From Enterococcus canis NBRC 100695 (lineage in GTDB: Bacteria > Bacillota > Bacilli > Lactobacillales > Enterococcaceae), in the NCBI RefSeq assembly GCF_001544375.1, contig NZ_BCQJ01000007.1, positions 28,868 to 92,867 of the forward strand: 64,000 nucleotides of DNA, read 5' to 3'. The position numbers were made by a program, and so were the translations under genes. Below the pieces are notes generated by a model, which was not told the origin of the DNA, did no database searches, and saw only the letters and a program-made list of their open reading frames with translations. Positions 9,572 to 18,431 of this stretch are shown here, in pieces. How positions within the stretch are numbered: position 1 is the first letter of the stretch; each line of letters opens with the position of its first letter.

Positions 9572-9658
9572 TTATTCAATTATCTAGAAATATTTTCGCA
9601 ATTAACGGTGGCCGCGAAAAAAACTTGGATTTTATTCGATTTTCTTGAAAAATTTTCG
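9572..9658 (-). promoter_or_regulatory. Two 27-bp direct repeats, candidate response-regulator operator
   Basis: The segments 9572-9598 and 9632-9658 match at 23 of 27 positions (cores TTATTCAATT and TTATTCGATT, then TTTTCG). They are spaced exactly 60 bp, about six helical turns. They lie just upstream of the chvE promoter, between it and the divergent regulator operon. AraC-type response regulators commonly bind such direct repeats, so this is the likely target of the regulator at 12209-13768. Confidence 0.65.
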
Positions 9659-9708
9659 ATTCCACTCTTTTTTTCTAGGTCCGCTGCCGTTTTCGTCTTT
9701 TTCCACGG

Positions 9709-9714
9709 TATAAT
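9709..9714 (+). promoter_or_regulatory. Candidate -10 of the sugar-sensing regulator operon
   Basis: A perfect TATAAT lies 76 nt before the GTG start at 9790, but no good -35 is present at 16-18 bp. The leader contains CGCAAGCGTTTTAA (9728-9741), a cre-like sequence with two mismatches. Activity is uncertain. Confidence 0.4.
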
Positions 9715-9789
9715 GAAAGAAAAGACCCGCAAGCGTTTTAATAGATTGGCTACATTAGCTTTAGTTTCCCGTAGAAAGAAGGTTTCCTC

Positions 9790-10767
9790 GTGAAATATTT
9801 GAAATATCTTTTACTTCTCTTACTCTTTTTCACTGGTTGTGCTCAATCCACGACGGAAGAAGAACCACCTCTAATCATTGGTTTTTCACAGTCCGGTACA
9901 GAAAGCAACTGGCGCAAAGCTCATACTCATTCCATCGTGAATGAATTGGAAAAAAATCACTATCAAGTTTTATACCGTAATGGGTTTATGAATCAAGAAC
10001 GCCAAATCCAAGATATTCGGACCTTTATTGCCTACAAAGTGGACATGATTGTCTTCACGCCTTTGACTGAAACTGGCTGGGAACCAGTCTTAAAGGAAGC
10101 TAAACAAGCCGGGATTCCAGTGATTATTGTGGACCGTCAGATTCAAATTAGCGATGATAGTCTATACGAAACGCATATTGGTCCCAGCTTCAAAGCCGAA
10201 GGGCATCGCGCTGGTATTTTCGTTAATAACTTTTTTAAAGAAAGCGATGATCCCGACATCCGGATTTTAGAGCTTTCAGGCCTAGCCGATGCCTCCCCTA
10301 CGATTCTCCGCTCCGCCGGTTTTCGCGAATGGATTGCTCGGGATAAGCGGATGCAGGTAGTGGATACAATCTATGGTGACTTTATCCGGATGAAGGGCCA
10401 GGACCAAATGAGAGATTATCTCCAACATCATGACTTAAATGAGATCGATGTTCTATTCAGCCATAACGACGAAATGACTCATGGCGCGATGGAAGCTATC
10501 AAAGAGGCCGGCTTAATTCCAGGCAAGGACATTATCATCGTGACCATTGATGGTCAAAACGATATGGTACAAAAGCTGCGTAGTGGGCAAGTCAACTGCA
10601 TTGTGGAATGTAATCCTGATGTGGGCTTTGACGTTGCCAACACCATCAATCGCTACTTTGCTGGTTTTTACGGAGAAAATAACCAGCGCATGCCAAAAGA
10701 AATCTATATCTACGAATCAGTCTTTACTGAACAGAATATGGATAGCATCCCAACACGAAACTATTAA
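9790..10767 (+). CDS. Sugar-binding lipoprotein of a two-component system (XylFII-like)
   Basis: This 325-residue lipoprotein starts at GTG 9790 (AAGAAGG 7 nt upstream), with a signal peptide and lipobox FTGC (Cys17). The rest is a periplasmic-binding-protein fold of the ribose/galactofuranose type (IIGFSQSG; VDMIVFTPLTETGW; DVLFSHNDEMTHG; DIIIVTIDGQND). It has no adjacent permease; instead it is 9 nt from a LytS/YesM-type kinase and its regulator. In Clostridium beijerinckii the analogous XylFII presents D-xylose to LytS to activate xylFGH, and this is the probable role here. It is divergent from chvE. Confidence 0.85.
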   Translation: MKYLKYLLLLLLFFTGCAQSTTEEEPPLIIGFSQSGTESNWRKAHTHSIVNELEKNHYQVLYRNGFMNQERQIQDIRTFIAYKVDMIVFTPLTETGWEPVLKEAKQAGIPVIIVDRQIQISDDSLYETHIGPSFKAEGHRAGIFVNNFFKESDDPDIRILELSGLADASPTILRSAGFREWIARDKRMQVVDTIYGDFIRMKGQDQMRDYLQHHDLNEIDVLFSHNDEMTHGAMEAIKEAGLIPGKDIIIVTIDGQNDMVQKLRSGQVNCIVECNPDVGFDVANTINRYFAGFYGENNQRMPKEIYIYESVFTEQNMDSIPTRNY

Positions 10768-10776
10768 GGAGCCGCC

Positions 10777-12207
10777 ATGAAACCACCATTGAGTATCAAA
10801 CAAATTTTTGCCCAAACGAACAAATTGATGCTCCTGTTGGCCGTGATTCCGCTGGCAGTCAGTGTCTTAATGTACACGCGGCAAATTTATATGTATCAAA
10901 AAACCTTAACCAATATTGAGGAAGCCAATCAAATCGTTGCCAAAGTCGACCAAGAGGTTTTGGAGGAAATGTGGGATTTAGTTTTTGGGATGGTACCGGT
11001 GAAAAATTATTCTGAGGAGAATATTATTACGGAGCTGCAACGGGATATTGGCCATATTCGTGAAAATATCCAATCACCTCGTGAAATCAGTACCTTAAAT
11101 GTATCCGCCAGCATCATTGATACAATCCAAGACTACCAACAGCAGATCCTAACCAACATTGATGCCGGCAATTCGGTCGACAAAAATGAAGCCATAATGA
11201 ATGAGATTGATTCTTTGACGACCCTGCTCACTGACCGCCTAACTGACTTTGTGCGGGTTGAGATTGATATGGCAAGTGCCCGTAACCAAGAAATGATTCG
11301 CTCCTTGATTATTCTGACACTGGTAGAGCTGGTAATCATCAGCATCATCGTCTATTTTGTGCGACGCAACCGCAATTTTATCAACGAACAGATTCAACAG
11401 CCGGTAAACCAGCTCATCACAATGTCTCAAGAACTAGCCGCCGGTCATTTGCTATATCGCATCGAGCCGCCGCCAACAGTGGAGCTGAATCAGCTCACTG
11501 TTAGCCTTAACACCATGGCTGATGACCTAAATCGCCTACTAGAAGAAAACGCGCTGAAGCAGTATCACCTGGCACAAAGTGAGGTGCGGGTCTTACAGGC
11601 ACAAATCACACCGCATTTTATCTATAACAGTTTAGACGCCATTGTCTCTTTGATTGAACAAGAACAATATGAGGAAGCCTCTGAAATGACCTATGCGCTC
11701 TCTGATTTTTTCCGCATTTCTCTAAGCAAAGGGAAGGACTGGATTCCTGTCGAACGAGAATTAAAACACATCCAAGATTATTTGACGATTCTCAAGATTC
11801 GCTATGGGGAAATGCTGGATTATTCCATTGACGTGGATGCCGAACTGCGGGACTATCAATTGTTGAAGATGGTGTTGCAGCCGCTGGTGGAGAATGCCGT
11901 TTACCATGGAACCAAATTTGTGCGTCGCGCTGGTCTGATCCAAATTATCGGAACCAGTCAAGGTGCTAACATGCAGTTTGCTGTCACGGATAACGGCATC
12001 GGTATGACCGCTGAACGCCTGGCTGAAGTCAAAGCAGAACTGGCTAAAGGCGTTGATTCGGATTTTAGTACCGGCTATGGACTCTATAATGTCAATAAGC
12101 GATTGCTATTGTATTATGGTCAAGACGCCGCAATAGCCGTCCACAGCACCTATCGTAAAGGGACCACCATCACCTTGACCGTCCCAAAAAAGAAAGAAGG
12201 AATGTAG
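10777..12207 (+). CDS. Sensor histidine kinase, LytS/YesM type
   Basis: This 476-residue membrane kinase has one span near residues 17-33, an extracytoplasmic region rich in predicted helices, a second span near 174-194, a HAMP-like segment, and a His_kinase domain whose phospho-acceptor is His280 in PHFIYNSLD. The ATPase domain has an N-box (LQPLVENAVYHG), a G1 box (VTDNGIGM) and GYGLYNVNKRL. The extracytoplasmic part is too small and unlike a sugar-binding domain, supporting sensing through the upstream lipoprotein. The regulator gene follows by 1 nt. Confidence 0.93.
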   Translation: MKPPLSIKQIFAQTNKLMLLLAVIPLAVSVLMYTRQIYMYQKTLTNIEEANQIVAKVDQEVLEEMWDLVFGMVPVKNYSEENIITELQRDIGHIRENIQSPREISTLNVSASIIDTIQDYQQQILTNIDAGNSVDKNEAIMNEIDSLTTLLTDRLTDFVRVEIDMASARNQEMIRSLIILTLVELVIISIIVYFVRRNRNFINEQIQQPVNQLITMSQELAAGHLLYRIEPPPTVELNQLTVSLNTMADDLNRLLEENALKQYHLAQSEVRVLQAQITPHFIYNSLDAIVSLIEQEQYEEASEMTYALSDFFRISLSKGKDWIPVERELKHIQDYLTILKIRYGEMLDYSIDVDAELRDYQLLKMVLQPLVENAVYHGTKFVRRAGLIQIIGTSQGANMQFAVTDNGIGMTAERLAEVKAELAKGVDSDFSTGYGLYNVNKRLLLYYGQDAAIAVHSTYRKGTTITLTVPKKKEGM

Positions 12208-12208
12208 C

Positions 12209-13768
12209 GTGACTTATAAGGTTTTCATCGTAGAAGATGAACATTTGATTCGCGACAGTTTGCGAAATCAGATTTTAGCTTTAAGTGAGCAACTCCCCAT
12301 CAGTTATAGCGGTGAAGCGGGCGACGGCGAAATGGCGTTGGCAGAAATCACAGAAATTCGCCCCGACATTCTTTTGACGGATATTAAAATGCCCTTTATG
12401 GATGGCTTAACACTAGCCAAAGAGACCCGCAAACTCTTGCCCTGGACCCGCATCGTTTTTATTAGTGGTTTTGATGACTTTGAATACGCCAAAGTCGCCA
12501 TCCAAGTCCAAGCAGATGATTACTTATTAAAGCCCATTAAAAACGAAGAACTGACCCAGACTATGACAAAAATCGTTCAGCTATTGGACCAACAGAAAAA
12601 AGCAGCTAACCAAGCACCTGAACAAGAAATGGTGTTAGAGCTGAAGAAAAACCATCTGTTAAATGGCCTGTTTTCCGGCGAACTTTCTATGTCAGAAGCT
12701 TTGCAACAAGCCACGACTTTTTCACGATCCTTCATTGGTAAAAAAATGACAGTGCTCTTAGCCCACAACCAATACAATCAAAATTTTGAAGACTATACAC
12801 GTTTTACCGAATACCTTGAGTTTCTGTTTCAAGACGATGATCGCTTACTTTTTTCCAGTGTTTCTTCCCGCTTTATCAAATTCTTGATCTTTGATACCTC
12901 TAAAGAAGCTGTTTTAGAAACTGCCTATCAAGTAGCACAAACTTTGATCCATGAGTTAGAGCAGGATAGCCAAGACGATTTAGCCGTCGCCATTGGTTCG
13001 GTAGTAGACCGCGTCAGCGAAATTCCCAATTCCTACGAAATCGCCCGCGATTTTCTCAGCACCTATGGGAATTTGCGCACAGAGAAGATTATCAGCTATG
13101 AAGATGACATGAAAGAAGGCGAATTGTCCCCTACCCATCCTTTCAAGTTAGATTTAGCCGCAGAAATCGCCAGTCTAGGGACTGACGAAACCAATGCCTT
13201 TATCCAACGACTCTTAACAGAGCAGGAAACACCCGAACGGACGCGCATGTATCGCTTCTTTATTCTGACAGAGTTGAAAAGCTTAGCCGAAAAAGGCAAT
13301 GTCGCTGCCGAACTACAAGCCAAGCTCGCTAACGTGGAACAATTGGTGGCAATCGCCAGTCAGCGCTCCTACTATCAGCTCGTTTTAGAAGAGATTATCC
13401 GCTCTTTGATGAAAATCAAAATTCATCCCGCCATGGCAAAATATCAAAGTGTCATCAACCAAGCATTAGCCTTTATTAATGAACATTTTACTGACCCAGA
13501 TATTTCTCTCAACATGGTAGCTGACGAAGTAGCCCTCAGTCCGGCTCACTTTAGTACGATTTTCTCTCAGTCGCTAGGAACGACTTTCATCGAATATCTA
13601 ACAGATAAACGACTCCAATATGCCAAAGAATTACTGAAAGAAACCAATAAAAAACTAGCGGAAATCGCCATGGAAATTGGCTACAATGACCCCAATTACT
13701 TCAGTTTTTTATTCAAGAAAAAACAAGGTATCTCACCAAAAGAATATCGGCAACAATTGAATAACTAA
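12209..13768 (+). CDS. Response regulator with AraC-type DNA-binding domain (YesN-like)
   Basis: This 519-residue protein has an N-terminal receiver domain with predicted phospho-acceptor Asp58 (DILLTDIKMPFMDG) and the conserved lysine in DDYLLKP. A long middle region follows. The C-terminus is an AraC/XylS double helix-turn-helix (MVADEVALSPAHFSTIF; IAMEIGYNDPNYFSFLF). Start is GTG 12209 with AAGG 8 nt upstream. The likely target is the direct-repeat region upstream of chvE, by analogy with YesN control of xylFGH in clostridia. Confidence 0.93.
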   Translation: MTYKVFIVEDEHLIRDSLRNQILALSEQLPISYSGEAGDGEMALAEITEIRPDILLTDIKMPFMDGLTLAKETRKLLPWTRIVFISGFDDFEYAKVAIQVQADDYLLKPIKNEELTQTMTKIVQLLDQQKKAANQAPEQEMVLELKKNHLLNGLFSGELSMSEALQQATTFSRSFIGKKMTVLLAHNQYNQNFEDYTRFTEYLEFLFQDDDRLLFSSVSSRFIKFLIFDTSKEAVLETAYQVAQTLIHELEQDSQDDLAVAIGSVVDRVSEIPNSYEIARDFLSTYGNLRTEKIISYEDDMKEGELSPTHPFKLDLAAEIASLGTDETNAFIQRLLTEQETPERTRMYRFFILTELKSLAEKGNVAAELQAKLANVEQLVAIASQRSYYQLVLEEIIRSLMKIKIHPAMAKYQSVINQALAFINEHFTDPDISLNMVADEVALSPAHFSTIFSQSLGTTFIEYLTDKRLQYAKELLKETNKKLAEIAMEIGYNDPNYFSFLFKKKQGISPKEYRQQLNN

Positions 13769-13770
13769 AA

Positions 13771-13804
13771 AAGAAGCTGGACAGTTTAGGCTGTCTAGCT
13801 TCTT
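13771..13804. terminator. Bidirectional terminator between the response regulator and the IIB-like gene
   Basis: AAGAAGCTGGACAG and CTGTCTAGCTTCTT form a 14-bp stem (one G-U or mismatch pair) with A/T runs on both sides, between convergent genes. Confidence 0.88.
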
Positions 13805-13825
13805 AAAAATCTCTGATTTCCATTG

Positions 13826-14158
13826 CTATTTACTAGTTTCCATCTTTAACATTTTCATACCCTCTTCTAAAACTCCAGCTCCATTTAATAACTCATAGTT
13901 TTCGTCACTAATAAGTTTATAAGGAATTTTTTTAAAAGACAACAGATCTTCTAGTCTACTTATCTCATATCTAGCTTGTGGCCCGATCATGATACCATCA
14001 ATTTTTTGATCATTGATTATTTGCTCTGAGATAATTGCAGGCGCTGAGTAGACATGTATAGGTATATCTCTAGCTTCAATATTTTTTTGTATACTCCTCA
14101 CCAGTAAACCCGTAGTGATTCCCGATGCACAAATTAATAAAAGATTCTTATATTCCAA
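13826..14158 (-). CDS. Orphan PTS EIIB-like protein, paralogue 2 (in the xylAB operon)
   Basis: This 110-residue paralogue of the protein at 5187-5519 shares HVYSAPAI, EQII, MIGPQ, KLIS and the P-loop LLICASGITTGLLV with phospho-acceptor Cys10. The start is TTG 14158, 8 nt after AGGAG; the earlier GTG is within that site. The gene overlaps the end of xylB by 11 nt, so it is translated with it. No IIA or IIC is encoded nearby. Local A+T content seems a little higher than in xylB. The function is not known; a phospho-relay or allosteric link between PTS status and xylose use is inferred. Confidence 0.8.
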   Translation of the reverse strand: MEYKNLLLICASGITTGLLVRSIQKNIEARDIPIHVYSAPAIISEQIINDQKIDGIMIGPQARYEISRLEDLLSFKKIPYKLISDENYELLNGAGVLEEGMKMLKMETSK

Positions 14159-15665
14159 TATCTTCACTCCTATCAATACTCAATAAAGCATGGCAAATAT
14201 CTTTTGTTGCAGGATAAACTTTTCGATATTGTTTGTATATATCTTCATACTCCATGACATTTTCCGGAATTGGATAAACGGGTTCTTTATATGACACAAA
14301 AACTTCCGCACAGGCTTCTAATGAATCAAACCAGTCTAGCCCAACTGCTGCTAACATCGCTGCCCCTAAGCCAGGTCCCTGCTCAGCAGTCAGACAAGTG
14401 ACTTCTGCATTGAATATATCTGCTTGCATCTGAAGCCAATCGGCATTTTTCGCACCGCCCCCAACTGAAACGATGCGTTTAAATGTCCGGCCAGCTACTT
14501 CTTCCATTAAGACTTGCGAATCTTTCAAGGAGAAGGTGATTCCTTCCAAAACTGCCTTAGCAAAATGCTTTAAGGTGTGGTTAGTATCCATGCCAATAAA
14601 ACTGCCTCGAATTTGGCTATCGACATGCGGTGTTCGCTCACCCACTATATAAGGCGTAAACAGCAGACCGTTTGCTCCCGGTGTAATCTGGTCAATGCCG
14701 CTTAGTAAATCTTCAAAAGACTGATTTGGCGCAAACGTGTCCTTAAACCAGTTCAGACTATGCCCGGCAGCCAATGTTACCCCCATCGAATAAAAGCGAT
14801 CCTTCATCGCATGGTTAAATAAGTGTAGCTTTCCTTGATAATCTTGGTCCGCCGTTTCTTCAAAAGAAAGAAAGACACCTGATGTGCCAATACTGGCCAT
14901 GCCCGTTCCGCTATCTAGAATACCCGCACCAACCGCCGCACAGGCATTATCTGCTCCGCCAGCAAAGACTTTTACTGGTTGCTCAAATGCGAAGCGTTCC
15001 GCGATTTCAGGGCGAAGTTCCCCAGTAAAACCACTTGAATCAATCAAAGTTGGTAATATTTCTTGCGGGATTTTGAATTCTTGTAAAACTTTGTTGGACC
15101 ATATTTTTACTTCTTCATCTAACAACAAAGTACCAGCCGCATCAGAGTAGTCCATGTGCATCGTCCCGGTTAACCAGTAGCCTAAATAATCTTTTGGCAA
15201 TAAAATATGACGAACTTTTGCCCAAATCTCTGGTTCTTGTTCTTGTAGCCATAGAATTTTAGGTAACGTGAAGCCTTCCAAGGCAACATTTTTCGTAATA
15301 GCTAGTAATTCATCGCCAAAACGATCCATGATCTCTTGGCATTGAGCCGTTGTGCGAACATCATTCCATAAAATAGCATTACGTAAAACTTGTTCTTCTT
15401 CATCTAACGCTACAAGACTATGCATCTGACCAGAAAAACTAATACCAGCTAGTTCAGTCGTAAAATCGACAACATCGTTTCGTAACTGGTCTAAGACAAT
15501 TTCACAGGCCTTCAACCATTCTTGTGGATCCTGTTCGCTATAACCTGGTTTCGGGTGAATCAGCGGATATTCCGCGCTAGCTGACGCTACAACATCGCCA
15601 GCCTGATTCATCAATAAACCTTTTAATGAACTTGTTCCTAAATCAATTCCTAATACATATGCCAT
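14148..15665 (-). CDS. xylB: Xylulokinase
   Basis: This enzyme phosphorylates D-xylulose to xylulose 5-phosphate for the phosphoketolase/pentose-phosphate route. The 505-residue FGGY-family kinase has N-terminal GIDLGTSSLKGLL, substrate-region SFSGQMHSLV, and C-terminal ATP-binding GGGAKNADWLQMQADIF. It lies 22 nt downstream of xylA and overlaps the IIB-like gene at its 3' end. Confidence 0.95.
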   Translation of the reverse strand: MAYVLGIDLGTSSLKGLLMNQAGDVVASASAEYPLIHPKPGYSEQDPQEWLKACEIVLDQLRNDVVDFTTELAGISFSGQMHSLVALDEEEQVLRNAILWNDVRTTAQCQEIMDRFGDELLAITKNVALEGFTLPKILWLQEQEPEIWAKVRHILLPKDYLGYWLTGTMHMDYSDAAGTLLLDEEVKIWSNKVLQEFKIPQEILPTLIDSSGFTGELRPEIAERFAFEQPVKVFAGGADNACAAVGAGILDSGTGMASIGTSGVFLSFEETADQDYQGKLHLFNHAMKDRFYSMGVTLAAGHSLNWFKDTFAPNQSFEDLLSGIDQITPGANGLLFTPYIVGERTPHVDSQIRGSFIGMDTNHTLKHFAKAVLEGITFSLKDSQVLMEEVAGRTFKRIVSVGGGAKNADWLQMQADIFNAEVTCLTAEQGPGLGAAMLAAVGLDWFDSLEACAEVFVSYKEPVYPIPENVMEYEDIYKQYRKVYPATKDICHALLSIDRSEDIGI

Positions 15666-15687
15666 CTATCTTCTCCTAGTATACAAA

Positions 15688-16995
15688 TTACACTAAATAG
15701 TCGTTCAAACGTGACTTCACAAATTCCAAGTGACTAGATTCATTCTTGATATCATCATGTTGTAAAGCATATTCAGTTAAGGATTCTAAATCTTCTTCAT
15801 TAGCAACGATTTTTGCGCCAACGCCTTCTTGGTAGCTAGCATAACGTTTTTCTTTAAGATCATCGAAGAAACGATCTTCTTTCAAAGCTGCTGCTGCTTT
15901 CAAGCCCCGAGCGAAAGTATCCATACCAGCAATATGTGCCAGCAATAAATCATCCATTTCAAAAGAAGAACGACGAACTTTTGAGTCAAAGTTGATACCG
16001 CCAGGTGCGATACCGCCATTTTCTAAAATTTCATACATAGCTAGTGTTGTATCATAGATGTTTGTTGGGAATTCGTCCGTATCCCAGCCAAGTAACATAT
16101 CCCCTTGGTTGGCATCGATTGACCCTAATGCATCATAGCTGCGAGCAACGTTCAATTCATGCTCAAAAGTATGACCAGCTAGCGTTGCGTGGTTAGCTTC
16201 TAAATTAAGTTTGAAGTCACCTTCTAAATCATATTTTTGAATGAATGCCATCGTAGTCGCCGCATCGAAGTCGTATTGATGTTTTGAAGGTTCTTTTGGT
16301 TTTGGTTCAATCAAGAACTGTGGTTTATGACCAATTTTTTCGCCATACGCAACGGCCATTTTGAACAAACGTGCGATATTATCTTGTTCAAATTTCATAT
16401 CCGTATTCAATAATGATTCGTAACCTTCACGACCACCCCAGAAAACATAGTTTTGGCCGCCTAATTTTTTACTAACATCCAAGCCTTTTTTCACTTGTGC
16501 AGCAGAGTATGCGAATACGTCCGCATTATTCGAAGAAGCAGCACCATTCACAAAACGGGGATGTGAGAACATATTTGCTGTATTCCACAATAACTTAATA
16601 CCCGTTTGATCCATTTTTTCTTTAATTAGGTCTGTGATTTCATCAATATTTTGGAAGAATTCCTCTAAAGATTCACCTTCTGGCGCGATATCAACATCAT
16701 GGAAACAGAAATATTCTACGTCTAATTTTTCTAGGATTTCAAAGAAAGCTTCCACCCGATTTTTTGCTGTTTCCATTGGCGTGCTGCCTTCCCAGGTGCG
16801 GATGTTCGTAGGTTTACCAAACGGATCTGAACCGTCTTGGGTCATGGTATGCCAATAAGCCACAGCAAAGCGTAAATGCTCTTTCATTGTTTTGCCCATA
16901 ATGACTTCTTCAGGGTTGTAATGACGAAATGCGAATGGATTATCCGATTTTACCCCTTCAAATTTGATTTTGTCGACCTTTGGAAAATAACTCAT
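15688..16995 (-). CDS. xylA: Xylose isomerase
   Basis: This enzyme converts D-xylose to D-xylulose. The 435-residue length is that of class II xylose isomerases. The catalytic [10 protein letters not shown] segment, the metal-binding [18 protein letters not shown] and GSIDANQGD are all present. It is the first gene of xylA-xylB-IIB, with an AGGAGGAAG ribosome site. Its promoter has a good -35/-10, a XylR-type palindrome just after the start point and a cre-like element over the -35. Confidence 0.97.
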   Translation of the reverse strand: MSYFPKVDKIKFEGVKSDNPFAFRHYNPEEVIMGKTMKEHLRFAVAYWHTMTQDGSDPFGKPTNIRTWEGSTPMETAKNRVEAFFEILEKLDVEYFCFHDVDIAPEGESLEEFFQNIDEITDLIKEKMDQTGIKLLWNTANMFSHPRFVNGAASSNNADVFAYSAAQVKKGLDVSKKLGGQNYVFWGGREGYESLLNTDMKFEQDNIARLFKMAVAYGEKIGHKPQFLIEPKPKEPSKHQYDFDAATTMAFIQKYDLEGDFKLNLEANHATLAGHTFEHELNVARSYDALGSIDANQGDMLLGWDTDEFPTNIYDTTLAMYEILENGGIAPGGINFDSKVRRSSFEMDDLLLAHIAGMDTFARGLKAAAALKEDRFFDDLKEKRYASYQEGVGAKIVANEEDLESLTEYALQHDDIKNESSHLEFVKSRLNDYLV

Positions 16996-17024
16996 TCTTT
17001 CTTCCTCCTAAATTTCACTTGTTT

Positions 17025-17049
17025 TTAGTTGATTAGTACGATAAACTAA
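17025..17049 (-). promoter_or_regulatory. XylR operator
   Basis: This 25-bp imperfect palindrome has arms TTAGTTGAT and ATAAACTAA, closely resembling in arms and length the Bacillus XylR operator. It lies just downstream of the xylA start point, where a bound repressor would block transcription. It is 129 bp from the xylR start. Confidence 0.85.
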
Positions 17050-17060
17050 CTTACAAGGAT

Positions 17061-17098
17061 AATATAATCTAGAAAAAAACACTTGTCAAGCGCTTTCA
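17061..17098 (-). promoter_or_regulatory. xylA promoter with overlapping cre-like site
   Basis: On the minus strand the -35 is TTGACA (17084-17089) and the -10 is TATATT (17061-17066), with a 17-bp spacer. TGAAAGCGCTTGAC (17085-17098 on the minus strand) has the cre core AAGCGCTT with two mismatches at one end and overlaps the -35, suggesting CcpA repression. Confidence 0.85.
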
Positions 17099-17122
17099 AA
17101 ATAATTTTTATTAGAATACAAT
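17094..17122 (+). promoter_or_regulatory. xylR promoter
   Basis: TTTCAA (17094-17099) and TACAAT (17117-17122) are 17 bp apart. The -10 overlaps an ATG at 17121, which therefore cannot be the xylR start; this supports the ATG at 17154. It is divergent from, and overlaps the cre-like site of, the xylA promoter. Confidence 0.7.
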
Positions 17123-17153
17123 GACAATAGAGCAAACGAAAGGACTACACGCT

Positions 17154-18305
17154 ATGATCTCAAGTAAATATACGATTCGCGAACAAAATGAAGCGAACAT
17201 TCTCAAAACAATTATTGATCAAAAGGAAATCTCCCGTGCCGAGGTTTCTGTCAAAACTGGCTTGAACAAGGCTTCTGTTTCAGCAATCACGAAAAAACTA
17301 ATGGAAGACGAATTAATTTTAGAGACTCGAGTTGGTGATGCTTCTAATGCTGGCGGTCGCAAGCCTATCATGCTGACTTTTAACCGGCAAGCAGCTTTAG
17401 TCATTGCGTTTGACTTAGGCTACAACTATATCGAAGCAATGCTTGCTTATATTGACGGTACGGTTGTAGGAACTGTTTCCAAGCGCCGGATACCGGTAAC
17501 ATCTGCGAATATCGTGGCCCAAATCCAAGAAACCATCCACCATTTTCAAGATCTGCAGCCGAATACCCCACATGGAATTGTGGGAATGACCATCGCGATC
17601 CACGGGGTAGTTCATCGCGACTTGCCAATTTTTACCCCATATTATGATTTAGACCATTTAGATCTGCAGAAAGAACTACAAAATCTTTACGACTTTCCGA
17701 TTTTTGTTCATAATGAAGCGAACTTAGCAGCTTTAGGTGAATACACTTTTTCTTCCCAATATCAAAGTTTAGTTAGCATCAGTATCCATAGCGGGATTGG
17801 GGCAGGTATTGTCGAAGCGGGGCGTCTGCAATTGGGCAAGCACGGACAAGCAGGCGAGATTGGTCACTCTATTCTTTATCCAGAAGGTCGGCCCTGTCCT
17901 TGCGGCAATCACGGCTGTCTAGAGCAATACGCCTCTAACAAGGTCACCTATGATGAATTTGCGGCGTTAAAGGGACTTGATTATGTCAACTCAGAGATCT
18001 TACTAAGCTATGTCCAAAAGGAAGATCCAGAGGCCTTACAATTGCTCCGACGAAATGCCTCGTTATTGAGTATCGGTATCAATAATATTGCCATGCTCTA
18101 TGATCCTGATATCGTCGTAATCAACAGTTCTCTTTATCGACGCATTCCCGCAATGGTAGAGATGGTCAGCAAAGACTTAAAGAGTCGCTTCTCAAAAGAT
18201 ATTATTGTTCGTAACACCCACTTAGAAGATAAAGCCACACTTTACGGTGCTTTTGCTGTATCGGCGCAAAATTTTCTCAATATCCAAAAATTGAAGTTGA
18301 ACTAA
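17154..18305 (+). CDS. xylR: Xylose-responsive ROK-family repressor XylR
   Basis: This 383-residue repressor has an N-terminal winged helix-turn-helix (SRAEVSVKTGLNKASVSAITKKL) and a ROK sugar-binding domain with the zinc-binding CPCGNHGCLEQY motif. It is expected to release the operator at 17025-17049 when xylose binds. The start at ATG 17154 follows AAAGGA; an ATG at 17121 falls in the promoter -10. The gene is divergent from xylA, the classical XylR arrangement in Bacilli, and ends at the terminator at 18352. Confidence 0.93.
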   Translation: MISSKYTIREQNEANILKTIIDQKEISRAEVSVKTGLNKASVSAITKKLMEDELILETRVGDASNAGGRKPIMLTFNRQAALVIAFDLGYNYIEAMLAYIDGTVVGTVSKRRIPVTSANIVAQIQETIHHFQDLQPNTPHGIVGMTIAIHGVVHRDLPIFTPYYDLDHLDLQKELQNLYDFPIFVHNEANLAALGEYTFSSQYQSLVSISIHSGIGAGIVEAGRLQLGKHGQAGEIGHSILYPEGRPCPCGNHGCLEQYASNKVTYDEFAALKGLDYVNSEILLSYVQKEDPEALQLLRRNASLLSIGINNIAMLYDPDIVVINSSLYRRIPAMVEMVSKDLKSRFSKDIIVRNTHLEDKATLYGAFAVSAQNFLNIQKLKLN

Positions 18306-18351
18306 GCAAGACTGATAAACTTATGCCAAGAATAACACTGTTTTTTAAGCC

Positions 18352-18402
18352 CCAAAAAACCACCACAGCAAATCCTATGGATCTCGCTGTGGTGGTTTTT
18401 GG
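18352..18402. terminator. Bidirectional terminator after xylR
   Basis: CCAAAAAACCACCACAGC and GCTGTGGTGGTTTTTGG form a 17-bp stem with a 16-nt loop. It separates xylR from the convergent small gene at 18432. Confidence 0.9.
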
Positions 18403-18431
18403 ATTAAATCTATTGATTGACCTGGTTACTG

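Noticed and set aside
17121..17153. Longer xylR starting at ATG 17121
   Set aside because: That ATG overlaps the xylR promoter -10 and has no ribosome site; ATG 17154 is preceded by AAAGGA.
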